Shown here: positions 43,858-55,204 of the stretch, piece by piece
How the letters are laid out: each line of letters starts with the position of its first letter
Numbering within the stretch: position 1 is the first letter of the stretch
Source: Microstegium vimineum
Taxonomy: Eukaryota; Streptophyta; Magnoliopsida; Poales; Poaceae
NCBI GenBank assembly: GCA_022036555.1
Contig: CM039119.1
Location: forward strand, 19,743,095-19,807,094
Direction of reading: 5' to 3'
Length of the DNA: 64,000 bases
Program-made: the position numbers and the translations under genes
The notes under the pieces: generated by a model
Told to the model about the DNA's origin: nothing
The model's database searches: none
Seen by the model: the letters and a program-made list of their open reading frames with translations, nothing else

Positions 43858-45069
43858 CTACTGAATTTGATTGCCTCCAGAGTTCAACTGCTGATCCTTC
43901 TGTGGACAAGATTTAACATAGTGTCCTTCTTGCTGGCAATGAAAACACTTTCTCTTGGTTGGATCCTTTGTGGTTTCTTGCCCCATATTAATTGATGACC
44001 TGTTCACTTGTTGACTCTGGGGGTTCACCTTCATTTGACTGATCCGCTTTCTAGATCGCTTGACCCTTCGGGGTTGGAACTCCGTACAAGTGATTGTCCA
44101 TCCATCTATGCATACCTCGCCAAAAATAGATTTAGCTTGAGGAACTTCTATCCCTTTACCCTTTGGATCCATCTGACTAGGATTCCGAACTAGATGTGGC
44201 AAAGTAGTTGAACTCAAAGGTGGGTTGTTCTCTGGTAGTGACTCATGTGAGATAGCCTTCCTCTTCTTATCATCATTGGCTTCATAGTTCGGATTCATCT
44301 TGAATTCCCCTTTATGAGGCTTGTTTTGAAGACAAACAACTCCATAATGCTTACAACACTGGCATTGATTTTGAACTTCATGCTTCTTACTGTTACCACT
44401 TTCGAAAGCGGTAGCCTCATATTCCTTGGTTAAAGGTTGTATCCCCTCATATTCAATCCTTTCTCCTGACGGTGTTGTTAGATGTACCAAATGCTGGGCA
44501 CTATTGATCATCCCTCTACAAGCGGAGAACCATCCCATTCCGAGGATAACATCAATATCTGAGAGCTTCAAAACAATAAGATTCATTGCAAAGTCCACAC
44601 CTCTTATATTAAGTCTAACCTTTGGGCATATATGGTTTGTCGTCATTTCTCCAATTGGGGATTGAACTATCACGGTTTTCTTCATTAGCAAAGGCATTAT
44701 CTTTTGATTCTCTACCAACTTGGTAGAGATGAACGAATGCGTGGCTCTAGGATCAAATAGAACCATGGCATTTGCTGAGCCTACTCGAATCAAACCATAC
44801 ACGACCTTCTTTGCTCCAGGAATTGTAGACATATCCACATGGTACAACTTGCCTTCACTATAGTTCCGCTTTATTTTACTTCCTTGCTCATGTTCCCTAT
44901 GGGACCTTGGCACATTGATCTGTCCCGGAGGTAAGTGTTGTTGTTGAGTTGTTTCTTTAGGTACTTGGTTCTGCATGGCTGATAGCTTTTCCTTGTCAGT
45001 CGCGATCAAGGGTGTCATAGCTTGGTCTTTTTGATCTCTAAGGGTAGCTGGCATCTCGTTATGATCCAT
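43858..45069 (-). CDS. Element E intact ORF: retropepsin-like fold followed by CCHC knuckle
   Basis: An uninterrupted 403-residue ORF starts 192 bases after the LTR. Residues 1-85 are Gln-rich and hydrophilic. Residues 90-220 match the Ty3/gypsy protease fold (VLFDPRATHSFIS, KVRLNIRG, IDVILGMGWFSACRGM), but the catalytic triad DSG reads DPR at 106-108, so proteolysis is unlikely. Residues 225-330 are a charged linker, and 335-350 hold a basic run RRVKRSRKR, a possible nuclear signal. Residues 375-388 are a canonical CCHC knuckle, CFHCQQEGHYVKSC. The order protease then knuckle is the reverse of normal gag-pol. It may be a rearranged protein acting in trans or a dead fusion. The open frame among decayed neighbours is notable. 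Confidence 0.7.
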   Translation of the reverse strand: MDHNEMPATLRDQKDQAMTPLIATDKEKLSAMQNQVPKETTQQQHLPPGQINVPRSHREHEQGSKIKRNYSEGKLYHVDMSTIPGAKKVVYGLIRVGSANAMVLFDPRATHSFISTKLVENQKIMPLLMKKTVIVQSPIGEMTTNHICPKVRLNIRGVDFAMNLIVLKLSDIDVILGMGWFSACRGMINSAQHLVHLTTPSGERIEYEGIQPLTKEYEATAFESGNSKKHEVQNQCQCCKHYGVVCLQNKPHKGEFKMNPNYEANDDKKRKAISHESLPENNPPLSSTTLPHLVRNPSQMDPKGKGIEVPQAKSIFGEVCIDGWTITCTEFQPRRVKRSRKRISQMKVNPQSQQVNRSSINMGQETTKDPTKRKCFHCQQEGHYVKSCPQKDQQLNSGGNQIQ

Positions 45070-45246
45070 CTAAGAGACAGAGAGAGAAAAGTTAAAATTG
45101 GGACAATGTTTTTACAATAGAGTAGGGATAGAGTGAGCATAACTTTAAATATATATCAAGGTTAGAGAGAAAACAAGAACTAGACAAGGTTGAAAGCTTG
45201 CTAAAATGACCAGGTCTATCTAGGCTTGCGTCCTACAGTCAACTTG

Positions 45247-45260
45247 GCTTTGATACCAAT
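45247..45260 (-). other. Element E primer-binding site
   Basis: On the minus strand ATTGGTATCAAAGCC directly follows the LTR end. It is one base from the tRNA-Met complement TGGTATCAGAGCC. Confidence 0.8.
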
Positions 45261-45819
45261 CTGTCACACCCGGTTTTAAGAACAAAACCAGATATACCCT
45301 ATATGTGAGCCTAGGAAGTCAAATCTCACATATAGCCACAGAAGAAGGTAATATCAAAAGACAATACTTAAATATACAACATATAAGGCCAAAGGATAAC
45401 CTTAGCACAACAAATAGCGGAAAGACGACTCCGAACTCCGGGTGAAGACTCCACTTCCACAGGGACCAACTGACTGGTTGATCACAAGCCGAACTGCTCG
45501 AGACTCTTGAAATCTGGTACCCATCCGGGATTTTTATCCAAATATTGAAAAGAATAAACAAGCGTAAGTACTTTCGTACTCAACAAATATATATGGGGTT
45601 CATGAGGCTCAAAAAGTTGACAGGGTTTACTGCGGTAGGCATTTTTAGTTTATAACAAAACTTCGCAAGTGGTAAATCAAAGGTTATGCTTAAGCCCCCA
45701 AATTAAACTGCATGATCATATAAACAACTGAACGAATAACATAATATCATGATAAAGTGATTCATAATAATAAGCAACAAGTAAACAAAGTTCCTGTGAG
45801 TTTTCCGGGCCGCTCGTAA

Positions 45820-45860
45820 CCGTGAGCACGGCTATTATAATAGTTTTACACTCTGCAGAG
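45820..45860. promoter_or_regulatory. Three-palindrome module in LTR E
   Basis: CCGTGAGCACGG, then CTATTATAATAG (45832-45843), then CTCTGCAGAG (45851-45860). The middle palindrome differs from A, D and G at two mirrored positions, which keeps it a perfect palindrome. Confidence 0.5.
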
Positions 45861-47383
45861 GTCATACATCTTTACCCACAAGTCGTGATCCCCATATGCC
45901 ATCACCTCTACCAAGGAAGTGGAGCAGGGTACACTACGAGACCGTTCACAGGTTCCACTGGTAGGTAACAACCCGCTACAAGTTTCCTCAATGGTTAGTA
46001 CCACCCCTCTTATGAGGGAACTAAGGTGAGCCCCTCTTGCGCCCTTTCGGGTAAGTTGTCACAAACCAGCAGAATTCTAATACTGAGTCAAGCCAGAGCC
46101 ATATAGCTTGTGGTTGCACTGTATGTCCCAGCTTTTGCTGACAGATAGGATCCTAAATCCATGTTGCTAAAAATTCAGGTTTTACTTTATCAGTTCATAT
46201 AGTCATTAATCAAGATTCAAGATCATGCTTTGTTAAAAAGGAGCACTAACAATACTACCCAAATGCAAAGATAACCCATAGGATTCCAAGGTTCAAGGTA
46301 ACAAATCTAGGTAAGTCGTATGGTAACAAAATTAGACACATGCATATGATTTTATTCAAAAACATCATGAATAGGAAATCAAGGAAGATCCCATATAATA
46401 CTTGCCTTAAAAATAGATCCTTCTTCTAGTTCTAGTCTTCAAAGAACTTCAGGAAAACCAACTTCTTCTCCTTGATCTCCAACGTAAAACTCACCGATTG
46501 GACAATAATTAACAAATAACCACACAAGCATCTAATCATATAAAGCATACAAACATGGCTAAATTAGAACAATACACCAATCAATGAAAAAGATTTAAAA
46601 AGAGATCTATGCAACCCTACGGTCACACAGTCACGAAGAACACACTAATCGGAGCTACGATGATCGAGATACAACTAACGGAAGATTTGCTTTTATAAAA
46701 GAGAACTATAGGCTTCATCAATTTTATAACTTAATAAAAGAGTGGATAAAGTATTTCAACGAAATACTTTGACTAGATTAGGTCAAACTTGTATTTGGAT
46801 TTCGAAAACGAAAGTAGAAGGTATCGATATTTTATGTGTAAAATACGTTGCATATTTGTTAATCAAGTTAGGAGTTAACCATAGAATTACAGAGCTATTA
46901 ACATGGTATTAAAGATCACTACTGAAAAGTTTATGCCGATACGAAGCCAACGCATCTTGAACGGGACGAATCGGATTTAAAACGGAGAAGATATGAAATT
47001 AACATGATTTTCTATACCAGATTAATTCATTAAAAAGGATTAATCTAAACTTTATTTTCAAAAGACTTTAACATATATGAAAACTGTACCATTAGATAGA
47101 TCATGAAATTACGAAGCTAACACAGCTTGTTTGGGTCAAAACGGATTTAAAACAAAGAAATTATAAGCATTTGAATTCGGATGGCAGATCTGTAATTAGA
47201 GAATTTTCAAATAAAATGAAACCGAACTGAAATACGTTTTTCAGAGAAGAAAGCGTAAAGAAAGAAGGCGCCTAGGGGACTGCGGTTGCTGTGGTGCGGG
47301 GCCAGCCGGGTTGCCATGTGGCGCTACGCTATAGGGCGGGTCCACGGGACTATGCGGACTGTGCGCAGGGACCTCGGTCCACC

Positions 47384-47398
47384 GGTCCACCGTGGACC
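47384..47398 (-). promoter_or_regulatory. Conserved leader palindrome in LTR E
   Basis: GGTCCACCGTGGACC, about 540 bases downstream of the TATA box on the transcribed strand, next to ggggagcgtacccct. Confidence 0.5.
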
Positions 47399-47935
47399 GG
47401 GGAGCGTACCCCTTTGGTACTTCTAATCCCAATCATCCGCGCAGGATCAGACGACGCAAGGAAAGGTGCGGGTGCGAGGATGCCGGGTCGGGGCTTTACC
47501 GCGGCGGCGCGCCATTGCCGGAGGGCGGGAGCTCACCGGTGTACATCGACACGACGATTCCGGGCTCTATTGACCGAAAGGGAAACACCGGGAGAGAGAG
47601 GAGAGAGAGGTGAACTCGATGATGCTATCGGTTGAACCGATTGGAGCACGGGAACGGCGGCGGGTTCATCGTTGCGGCTCTGCTCATCTGGCGATGCTCC
47701 GGGGAATGAGAGCAGAGCGAGAGGGGGACGGAGAGGGAAGGCTGGAGCACTAGGGGGCTCCCTTACCACGTTGCGGGACACGCGCGGCGATCAGACGAAG
47801 CGGAGGGGCTCGACAGGGGCGGGTTCGACTGCGGCGGCGCGGAGCTAGGGTGCGGCTCGGTGGCGGCGGCGCTCTGGTGGTTTTGCGGTGCTCGGGGAGG
47901 GCGAACTGGAGGCGGTGGGAGGCGGGGCTCGGCTA

Positions 47936-47942
47936 CTTATAG
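47936..47942 (-). promoter_or_regulatory. TATA box of LTR E
   Basis: On the minus strand GGGCTATAAGTAGCC, in a GC-rich setting equivalent to the TATA positions in A and D. Confidence 0.55.
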
Positions 47943-48554
47943 CCCGGAGACGGTGCCAAGGATGGAAGGGAGAAATCGGGGGCCGGATTTCGCGCGGGGA
48001 AGGAAAGGGAGGGAGGAGGAAGGAAGGCGTGGTGTGCGGCTGACGACGCGGGCCTACCTGGCAGCGAGAAAGGGGGGGATGCGAGCGTCCGCGCGGTTGG
48101 GGGGGATGGGCCGGCCTGCTGCTTCGTTGGGCCTGCGGGAGAAAGGAGAAAGGCCGAGGGAGAGAGGAGAGGGGAACTGGGCTGGCCTCACCACTAGGCC
48201 TCGCGGGCAGAGGAGGGGGAGAGGGCTTGGGTCTCTCGGGCCAGAAACAGAGAGGGGAGGGAGTGAGGAGCTGGGCCTTCGGGCCAGATAGGGATGGGGG
48301 AAAGTTTATGTTTTTCAAAATTATTTTCTCAAGCCATTTTTAAAACATTTTCAAACCCTTTTGAATTCATTTTAGGTTTTGTTTACAAACCACTCAAGTC
48401 AATAAACCAAATGCACCAACATGTATGCACAAACATGTAGCTAACTAAAGATAATTTTAAAATATTTTTATTTTCCTACATTCTTATGAGCACAAAATTA
48501 AGAATTAAATCAATTTAACTCTATTTTCAAGAAAGCAAATTTTGGGGTGTTACA

Positions 48555-48855
48555 AAACAAGACATCTATTACCTTTTTTCTATCTCAAGCTCTTCCAACC
48601 CCTTGCTTGTTGTCCCGCACATCTCTCAATGAGGTTCATTAGTGTTCTAGGTGGTCTTGCCGATCCTACAACACCCCCACCATGCATCTTCCCAGGAGGT
48701 GTTCATGGGTTTATTAGGTGGAGAACGAGCGTCTAATCGGCCTCATCGACCTATTGGTCGGCATCACCATTGAAACCTCCCTCCGTTGCGTGCTAGGCCA
48801 TGTATGACCTCTGGGCGATCTAGCCCTACTGGTATGACCCAAATCGGCGTTAACA
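48555..48855 (+). repeat. Remnant of element F 3' LTR
   Basis: Matches the last ~310 bp of the LTR at 38602-39317 (shared ctcaagctcttccaacccct, acaacacccccacc, tattggtcggcatca). It ends GTTAACA and is followed by aatat. Its left part is lost at the element E boundary. Confidence 0.8.
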
Positions 48856-49175
48856 AATATTTTTGTGGTAATTAGAATCAAGCGTGATAGTCAAGTAATT
48901 TTATTAACTTGAAATTGTTTCTTAAAAGAATTTGGATCTGAACCCTAAACCTTAACACATTTTTATGGAATCTCGGGCCCTGCAAACAAGCCCAACGTTT
49001 TTGCCAGTACCCAAAAAAATAGAGCTTTAAATGTTGATTGAGGACTTGGCTTTCCTTTTCATCTTGCGTGATGTATTCTTTATTACTCGACAGTTGTTGT
49101 GAAATAATACTATTATGAGGAAAAATAATCAAAGAAGAAACGTGAGTTTTTCGTCAAATTAAAATGAACTGATAA
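48856..49175. other. No supported feature
   Basis: AT-rich sequence flanking element F. I see no ORF or repeat that I can support. Confidence 0.5.
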
Positions 49176-50546
49176 CTAGCTAGGGGCTCGTTTGGCGGAG
49201 ATGAGCTTCTTAATTCTTTAGCTCTGCTCTTGATTCTCCGATTGAGTGATTCCACTGGATTACTACGAGGAGAGCAGGGTGGGATCAACAGAGAATCAAT
49301 TCTGATCCCCACCAAAATATAACAGGAAGATGGTGAGAATCCGGGGAAGCAGGTTTCTTCGGCTCCCTCGCTTGTATATAAAATAAAGAAGTAATTCACT
49401 TGGATTCCCTGAGGAAGCTGTGTTGTTTTTTCTGTTTGACAACAGTGGAATGATTCTCTTCAAGAATCTGCTCTATGGAGGCCCCTAGAAACTGGCCTCC
49501 TACAAGATTAATTTGGAGCAGAAGAATTGTGGATTTCATATACAATAAAAGCTGCTGAGGCCTGAGGTGGTGCTTGATTCTAGTATATCGACAAAGATTT
49601 GTATCGAAGCAGTAATTTTCTGCCATTAAATGAATTGTTGATCTTGATGCATTGCGGTGGCTATCTTGACAGTGTCAACTTGATACGGCAAAATCAGTGG
49701 ATACACGAGCGCTTTCAAGGTCAAGTTCGACTGCTAAGCTCTCAAGGGAGAGGAGGAAGACGGCTCCTATTTATGGAGTATAAACCGTGACTCTCTTGTG
49801 GTCATGACCATACTGCTTTAATTTTTGTCCATGTGACCAGAACAGTGACCCCATGTGTTGTCACCATTTGAGGCTTCCCTACTGAAAATCCATTCGAGGA
49901 ATATGTATGAATGGAAATAACAGTTATTTAGGAATTCATGGATAAGAAAGCAGTTGAGCGGTGGCCTTTGACTTGTTGTGAGCTTTCTGTTTATTCTGGA
50001 CCGAAGAGAAGAGGATATGGTCTGGATTCTTAGCTTGTACTCAAACCAGTTCACTTGGCTCCTTGGGTCTACTTTTACCCAATAAATGAGGTCAATGTGG
50101 TAGGAGTATGTCGACTGATGAGTGTAGCGCCCGCTCTCGATCTTGATGGTTTTGCCAGTTTATTCTTGTTTGAAATGCATGAATAGCTCCATATAGCTGA
50201 CAAGAAACGAGCATATATACTTATTATTAGTAGTATATATGACGAAGTTGCTATATATATTGCCGATTTTTCTAACCCTGACGATGTGGCTTGGTGCTAT
50301 CAAATTCAGCGCACAATTTGCTGTACTCTCCTGAAACTTTGAATAAAGAAGCACAAGTTGTTTGAAACTAAAAGTTTATTCCCACCGCAAAAAAAAAGTT
50401 TGCCCCCTTCACGTTTTTTTCTTAATGCATAGACAGGAGTGGGATGCGGCCAACAATAATGGGGCCAGAGGTATAAATGTAGTTTTTTCATAGTGATTTT
50501 TGGGAGTTGATTTGAACTCAGACATGAATTGCGGACAATTAATATA

Positions 50547-51042
50547 CTTCCTCCATCTAAAAATTGGAGTCATCTTAGAGCAAGTATAATGGCTGGCTGT
50601 AAGCAGGCTGAATGCTGAGGTGGAGGAGAGAGAAGAGGAAAGAGAGGAGAAGCGGGCTGTAAGCTTACAGCCGGCTCAGGCACAAGAACCAAGGAACTAT
50701 GTGAGAGTGACAAGTGGGTCATGTATTAATGTTAAAGAGCTGACTACTATACAGGTGGGCTGAGAGGTAAGATGCAAGAATCCTTACAGCCAGCAGCATG
50801 TTGTATTATTAGCCTTGCTCTTAGGGTCATGCGCAGTGACCAAGGTGGGGTAGTCCATCCAGATGATGGAATTAATTCATCCAATGAGAGGAGCCGCATG
50901 TAGACAATTGAATTAATTGGGCCAGTGAGAGAAGTTGCATGTGCCTGGGATGACGTGAAAACTGTGGTCCTAGCTTTAGACGACTCCGATTCTTAGAGAT
51001 TTTATTTTTGGTAGGATGACTCCGATTTTTGGATGGAGAGAG
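50547..51042. mobile_element. Stowaway-like MITE (TA duplication), interrupted
   Basis: The ends CTTCCTCCATCTAAAAATTGG and GATTTTTGGATGGAGAGAG (each quoted in part) are inverted repeats over about 28 bp, including GGAGTCATC/GATGACTCC, flanked by TA at 50545-50546 and 51043-51044. Without the nested MITE it is about 250 bp. Typical Stowaway (Tc1/mariner-type). Confidence 0.8.
50578..50820. mobile_element. Tourist-like MITE nested in the Stowaway element
   Basis: Inverted ends GAGCAAGTATAAT and ATTAGCCTTGCTC, flanked by TTA at 50575-50577 and 50821-50823. 243 bp, internal sequence rich in ggctgtaagc-type words. TSD and size fit PIF/Harbinger Tourist MITEs. Confidence 0.75.
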
Positions 51043-51754
51043 TATAACAATATATAATAACTTTTTTAATAAAGGAAATTTTTATTAAAGCCTAAAATAA
51101 TACATCAAGATGATACAAAATCTTTAAAGAGTATGCAACTATATATGTGATGTGCCTAGTAGGCCAGTATAAAATTTTTACTGTGATATTCAACACAGCA
51201 GTGTGCGTGCAATGCAAGATCGGCCAACAAAGCACCAGGACTGTCCTAGTCCAAAAGAGAGCGAGTGTAGGGCCAGACCAATGCAACCTAGCAGCTTTTG
51301 CAAGCTGTGGCCGGGATCTCGGAGTGCATGCATAATGTTCCAACAATCATTTCAGTGATCCTTCTCTTTCGTACTTGCAGTAGCCATGTGGCCATGCACG
51401 TAATGATATTCGTACTCATATATAAAGTTGATGCCAGAAAGATAGGTACATAGTGCCATCAGAATAATTACTTTGAATTTAAGTTTTGTAAGTGTGCATC
51501 TAATTTAAAGGAGAAGTTTATCTTCCTGTGACCTTTACAAGTTGGAAAGTACCACTTGTGCAGTTTCGTCCACGGTTGAGCTACTTATAATACTATATAC
51601 ACTCAGATCCATTTGCTTTGTTTTCTTTGCCGAAAGCTCCTTGGGCTTCAAAGCTTGTAGATTAAAGTAAATTAACCTTAGCTTTAACACAAAATAAACT
51701 GCACAATAAATTAATAACTCCTATTCTAAGGTCAGCCAAACGGGTGCTAGCTAG

Positions 51755-52900
51755 CTATCTAGTGTGTGGGTCCTCGCATTATTGCACTATTTTTCACAAC
51801 ATGATGATCAATAAAATGTTAGTGACAACTTACAGGGTTTTAGTGGAAACATATCTAAGAAGTGGCTGGATATGCCATGTCAGCCAGGTCACTCATCGAA
51901 AAAAAATCATGCAAAAAATAAGTGCATAAGAGCTCTTCCGTTGCTGTAATCTCGTGTACAAAATCGAACAGTGTGCAAAGCGAAGCATACATGACAGATA
52001 TCCACGCCCGGCCGATGTTTTGGTGTGTGTTACAGAGATAACCTTTCTAAATAAGATGCAAGTAAAGATACCTAGGTGATTAGCTCGTATAGTGCCAACC
52101 CAAGGATTACTAGGTAGTTAGAAGTTTGGTTTGTGTCAATGGTGAAAAGCATTTGAAAAGCAGAGACCTATCTTGCTATGGATTGTTCTTGGCCGCCCAT
52201 GTTTAAAGGCATTCCATATGGCACTGTGATAGGTCATGTGTACTACGTTTGGATACATACTATATGTCAATTTGCCTAACCTAGACAGAATAACTTAATA
52301 GTGTGAAATTTCTAGGGTAGGCAAATTCTCTCAACTCTAAACAACAAGACAAAAATGTACAGTAATGCATGTCTTTGGATCATCAGGATAAGGAAAAAGA
52401 ACTAAAATACGACGACAAATAAGAACAGAAGAAACATATATGCTAGGAGATTTAGGGTCCAAGATTCCTTGTGATGCGTCGAAGATGGAATTGGAATTTT
52501 TCTCCTTATCTCTAGAATAATTGGTGGTCTAATACTAGGTACTAGGTATGGAATAACCATCAAATGCTACTCCCTCTGACCCTAATCCTAAATATAAGAC
52601 CATTAAAAAATTGTCACGATCTCCAGTGTGTTGCACTTTGACCTACAACATCTTTAAAAATAACCATTTTAAACTGAAAAGGTTACACATTACAAAAGTA
52701 TGTTTCATGATCAATTCAAAACAGAAACCTCATGTTATCAATCTATATAACGGTCAGATTTTAAATAGTTTTACTTAGGTCAAAACTAAATGGACATATA
52801 TTTTGAGAAGTTAAGGTTGACATGTGTCCTTTTGAAAAGGATGATGAGCGGTTATCAAGATCATTTGAGGCTTTCCTGGTTATGCTCTTAACTCATATAT
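51755..52900. other. No gene; one possible Stowaway end near 52569
   Basis: Short ORFs only. tactccctctgaccc at about 52568 looks like one Stowaway terminus, but I cannot find its partner. Confidence 0.4.
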
Positions 52901-53770
52901 GCTTGATTATGCTAATGGCAAACCAGTGGTGTAGTTTTGTGTTGAGTGAAAAAAATATCTCTTTTGTTGTGTATCTGGGCTTATGAAGTGTAGGTGATTG
53001 ATGTGATGTGACATGGTGGTTAGTGGCAAAGGCTAAAAGTCAAGCAAGGCTCACGTTGATGGATTAAGAACGATGAAGGGTGATCAAAGAGGCTTGGGAC
53101 CGATGGACCAAGTAAGACTGAGCAGGCTAAGGGTGATCCACATTGCTCACATGAGGAGCAACAATATAGGGAGTGAAGAGGATGATGAAGACAGTGTTAC
53201 CCAAAAGTTGCTGAGGAGGACAACAACATCATGGCACTTAGTGGAGGACAACACATTTCTACATAGGGTATAATGAAGATGGCATTTGTCAAGTCAAGAA
53301 GGAAGGAGAAGGCATCAGACCTTAGAGGTAGTCAAACACAACATCGACATCAGCAGTCACACATAGTGGGCTGGGTGTGCAAGAGGGTTTGCTAGTTTGG
53401 TCCTCAAAATTAGGCATGTACAGTTTGGTTGTTTGGGCCTAAAAACCATAAGTGGAAGGTTTGATTGTTTTGGGTCTCAAAATTAGGGTGACAAGTCGGA
53501 GGATGCGTGGCACAATCACAAAGCTTGCATTGACACGGAGCAAAGTCATGAAGACATCCAGTCCATTCAATCACTACTATAGATTGAGCAATCATGGTCA
53601 CCATTTTCACTACTATAGAATACATAAGCAACGATGTGATAGTTGCACTGGCGGTTGGATCAATAGTGAGGCCTGGAAAGGAGTCAAACAGGAAGATGAA
53701 ACTTCTAGCACTCAGGGTTCAACCATTCATGTGGCGGTGCTAGTGTGGTTGTATTTCTCCATTGTATGAA
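52900..53770 (+). repeat. Diverged copia LTR relic related to element C LTR
   Basis: The order of short blocks follows the element C LTR: gtgtaggtg, gtggttagtggcaa, caagcaaggctca, gatgaagggtg, then three ggcctcaaaa-like units at 53395-53490. The many substitutions indicate a much older insertion. Its ends are not clear. Confidence 0.5.
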
Positions 53771-54013
53771 ACCTCGATCCAACTAAGATACATGTTATGG
53801 TCGCCGACCCTACAACATCGTTTGGTCTATTGGCAATAAGTTCAGCGTGACTGTTGAATGTCCCAACCACTAACACAGATCCATGACTATTACTTCCACC
53901 AGGAGTAGCTAAAGAGACTCACACGCTACTCTACATACTACTTCAAGCCCGTTGCTCTCTGAAACTAGCCCTCTTTCTTGTTCATCCCCTTCTTCCATCC
54001 GACTAAATCTATG

Positions 54014-54283
54014 TCAGACAACCCCTTGAGCGTTCCCAGCAATGACTCGTCCTCTGATTAGGTTGAGGTCAAACCTATGTCAACCTTATTAGGCTACTTC
54101 TCTAGCAACACTATATCTTTTGATGAGAGTCCTCCCTGGAGCTACGACAATGAGGGCTTTGAGGAGGAAGTAGAGGATGAGGAGGATGGTGACGAGGAGG
54201 AGGAGGAGGACGGTGATGATGAGCTCCTCCCAACAAGCCGAGGTGGCCATGATCCATACTATGGAAGAGAGGATCTAGTTTAG
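54014..54283 (+). pseudogene. Acidic ORF fragment of unknown function
   Basis: From about 54014 the frame reads MSDNPLSVPSNDSSSD, one stop at about 54060, then VEVKPMSTLLGYFSSNT and a run of acidic residues (FEEEVEDEEDGDEEEEEDGD) ending GGHDPYYGREDLV at 54281. The 68 codons after 54077 are open. I do not recognise a family. It may be a piece of a transposon accessory protein. Repeats of gag/gat codons make this part low complexity. Confidence 0.3.
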
Positions 54284-55204
54284 ATGGAATATGTTTAATA
54301 CTTTAGGTCTACTAATTATGTTTCAGGTTGAGTACAGTCATATACTCGATCCAAAATGTATCTATCTTTTCTAATGATGAATAAAATTTGTATTCCAAGA
54401 AATGAATGTTTTGTAATGAAGTAATGAAAATATTGTCTCCTATCTGGCACAAAAAATGTACTTAGTTATTGAATAGCTAAGAGTCATCATATTATATGGA
54501 TACGTTAGCATGGTCTGCTTACATTAATATGGACATTGTGTAACTTATCCCATGTCGTTGATATCCCTGTGTAACAAATGTGGACCATATGTTTCACAAA
54601 AAAAACTAGAATCACCCAAGCCATTCTCTAACTCCATTGGCTCTAGTTGTTGCCTTGGATGTGGTTCAACCAACTAAAAAACTCCACTGCAAAGCACTTA
54701 GTTCTCCCCACCCATTGTTTAATCTTCATTTTGACTCATCGCCTATACTACACCGGTTGCCTTAAATCGTGCACCTTCCATTGTCATCCTAGACAACACC
54801 CTACGAAGGTTCGATGGATTAGGTCACCCCCTATTTGCATTTGGTTCCAATTGGTTTTTGGTTGTGTATCAGTTTTGTTCATATTAGGAATTTCTTCATT
54901 GCAATAGATGTCTTACTTAGAAAGAAGCAATTACTTTGCGAGCAGATTTGCCTTTTGGCATCGAAGTGTGGCACTAGCAACCTAGTAATCCTTCTTTCCT
55001 ATTTGGGGATGAAGTATTCACCAGGACTGATGGTTGATTCTTGAAGCCATTGTTAATCACCTTCTCAGACCACAAAATTTAACAAGAATCATTGAAGACC
55101 CTATTTGTTGAGAGATTTTTTTGCTTTGTAGGACTACACACAAAGTGGTCATGCTTCATAGATACAATGTGGACATGCAAGGAGATGCTATCATCTTCTC
55201 TACA
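54284..55204. other. No supported feature
   Basis: AT-rich sequence with short, unrelated ORFs. No repeat termini or domains seen. Confidence 0.45.

Larger units (their letters stand above)
43500..48554 (-). mobile_element. Element E: non-autonomous chromovirus relative, 3' end lost
   Basis: Minus orientation. The 5' LTR is 45262-48554, then a PBS, then a single 403-codon ORF and a 3' region, with no RT or integrase. The start of the internal region is shared with element A: both have PBS-like TTGGT-TC, then CTGTAGGACGC and TAGATAGA. The left boundary is a junction with element F gag near 43490-43620, which I cannot place exactly. The missing 3' LTR suggests a deletion. Confidence 0.65.
45262..48554 (-). 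repeat. Element E 5' LTR, 3293 bp
   Basis: TGTCACACCCGG at 45262 and GGGGTGTTACA at 48554. Its inner half is collinear, in inverse orientation, with solo LTR D (33964-37620), for example around the three-palindrome module and the stretch cttttataaaagcaaatcttcc. The GC-rich outer part, 47280-48290, holds the promoter and produces chance ORFs. Confidence 0.88.
38602..48855 (+). mobile_element. Element F: Ty3/gypsy Tat-type with tRNA-Arg-like PBS
   Basis: The 5' LTR (38602-39317) starts TGTTGACA and ends GTCAACA. It is followed by the PBS and gag. Right of element E, 48555-48855 matches the end of this LTR (39004-39317 region) and also ends in GTTAACA. The flanks gatat (38597-38601) and aatat (48856-48860) look like a decayed 5-bp duplication, so both LTR ends appear to belong to one insertion. 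A solo LTR splits gag. Pol is missing and its place is taken by element E, with a deletion at about 43500. Confidence 0.65.
49176..51754. mobile_element. hAT-like non-autonomous element with 8-bp TSD CTAGCTAG
   Basis: CTAGCTAG at 49176-49183 and 51747-51754 flank the ends GGGCTCGTTTGGC and GCCAAACGGGTG, an imperfect inverted repeat sharing CGTTTGGC. An 8-bp duplication and such ends fit hAT-type elements of grasses. The element is about 2.56 kb, of which about 0.5 kb is a nested MITE. No transposase ORF is seen. The TSD is itself a common grass word and a palindrome, which lowers confidence. Confidence 0.55.

Noticed and set aside
47860..48291. 143-codon ORF and its antisense 157-codon ORF
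   Set aside because: GC-rich promoter side of LTR E. Chance open frames.
52568..52840. Second Stowaway MITE
   Set aside because: Only one terminus (ctccctctgaccc) is visible. No inverted partner or TA duplication found.
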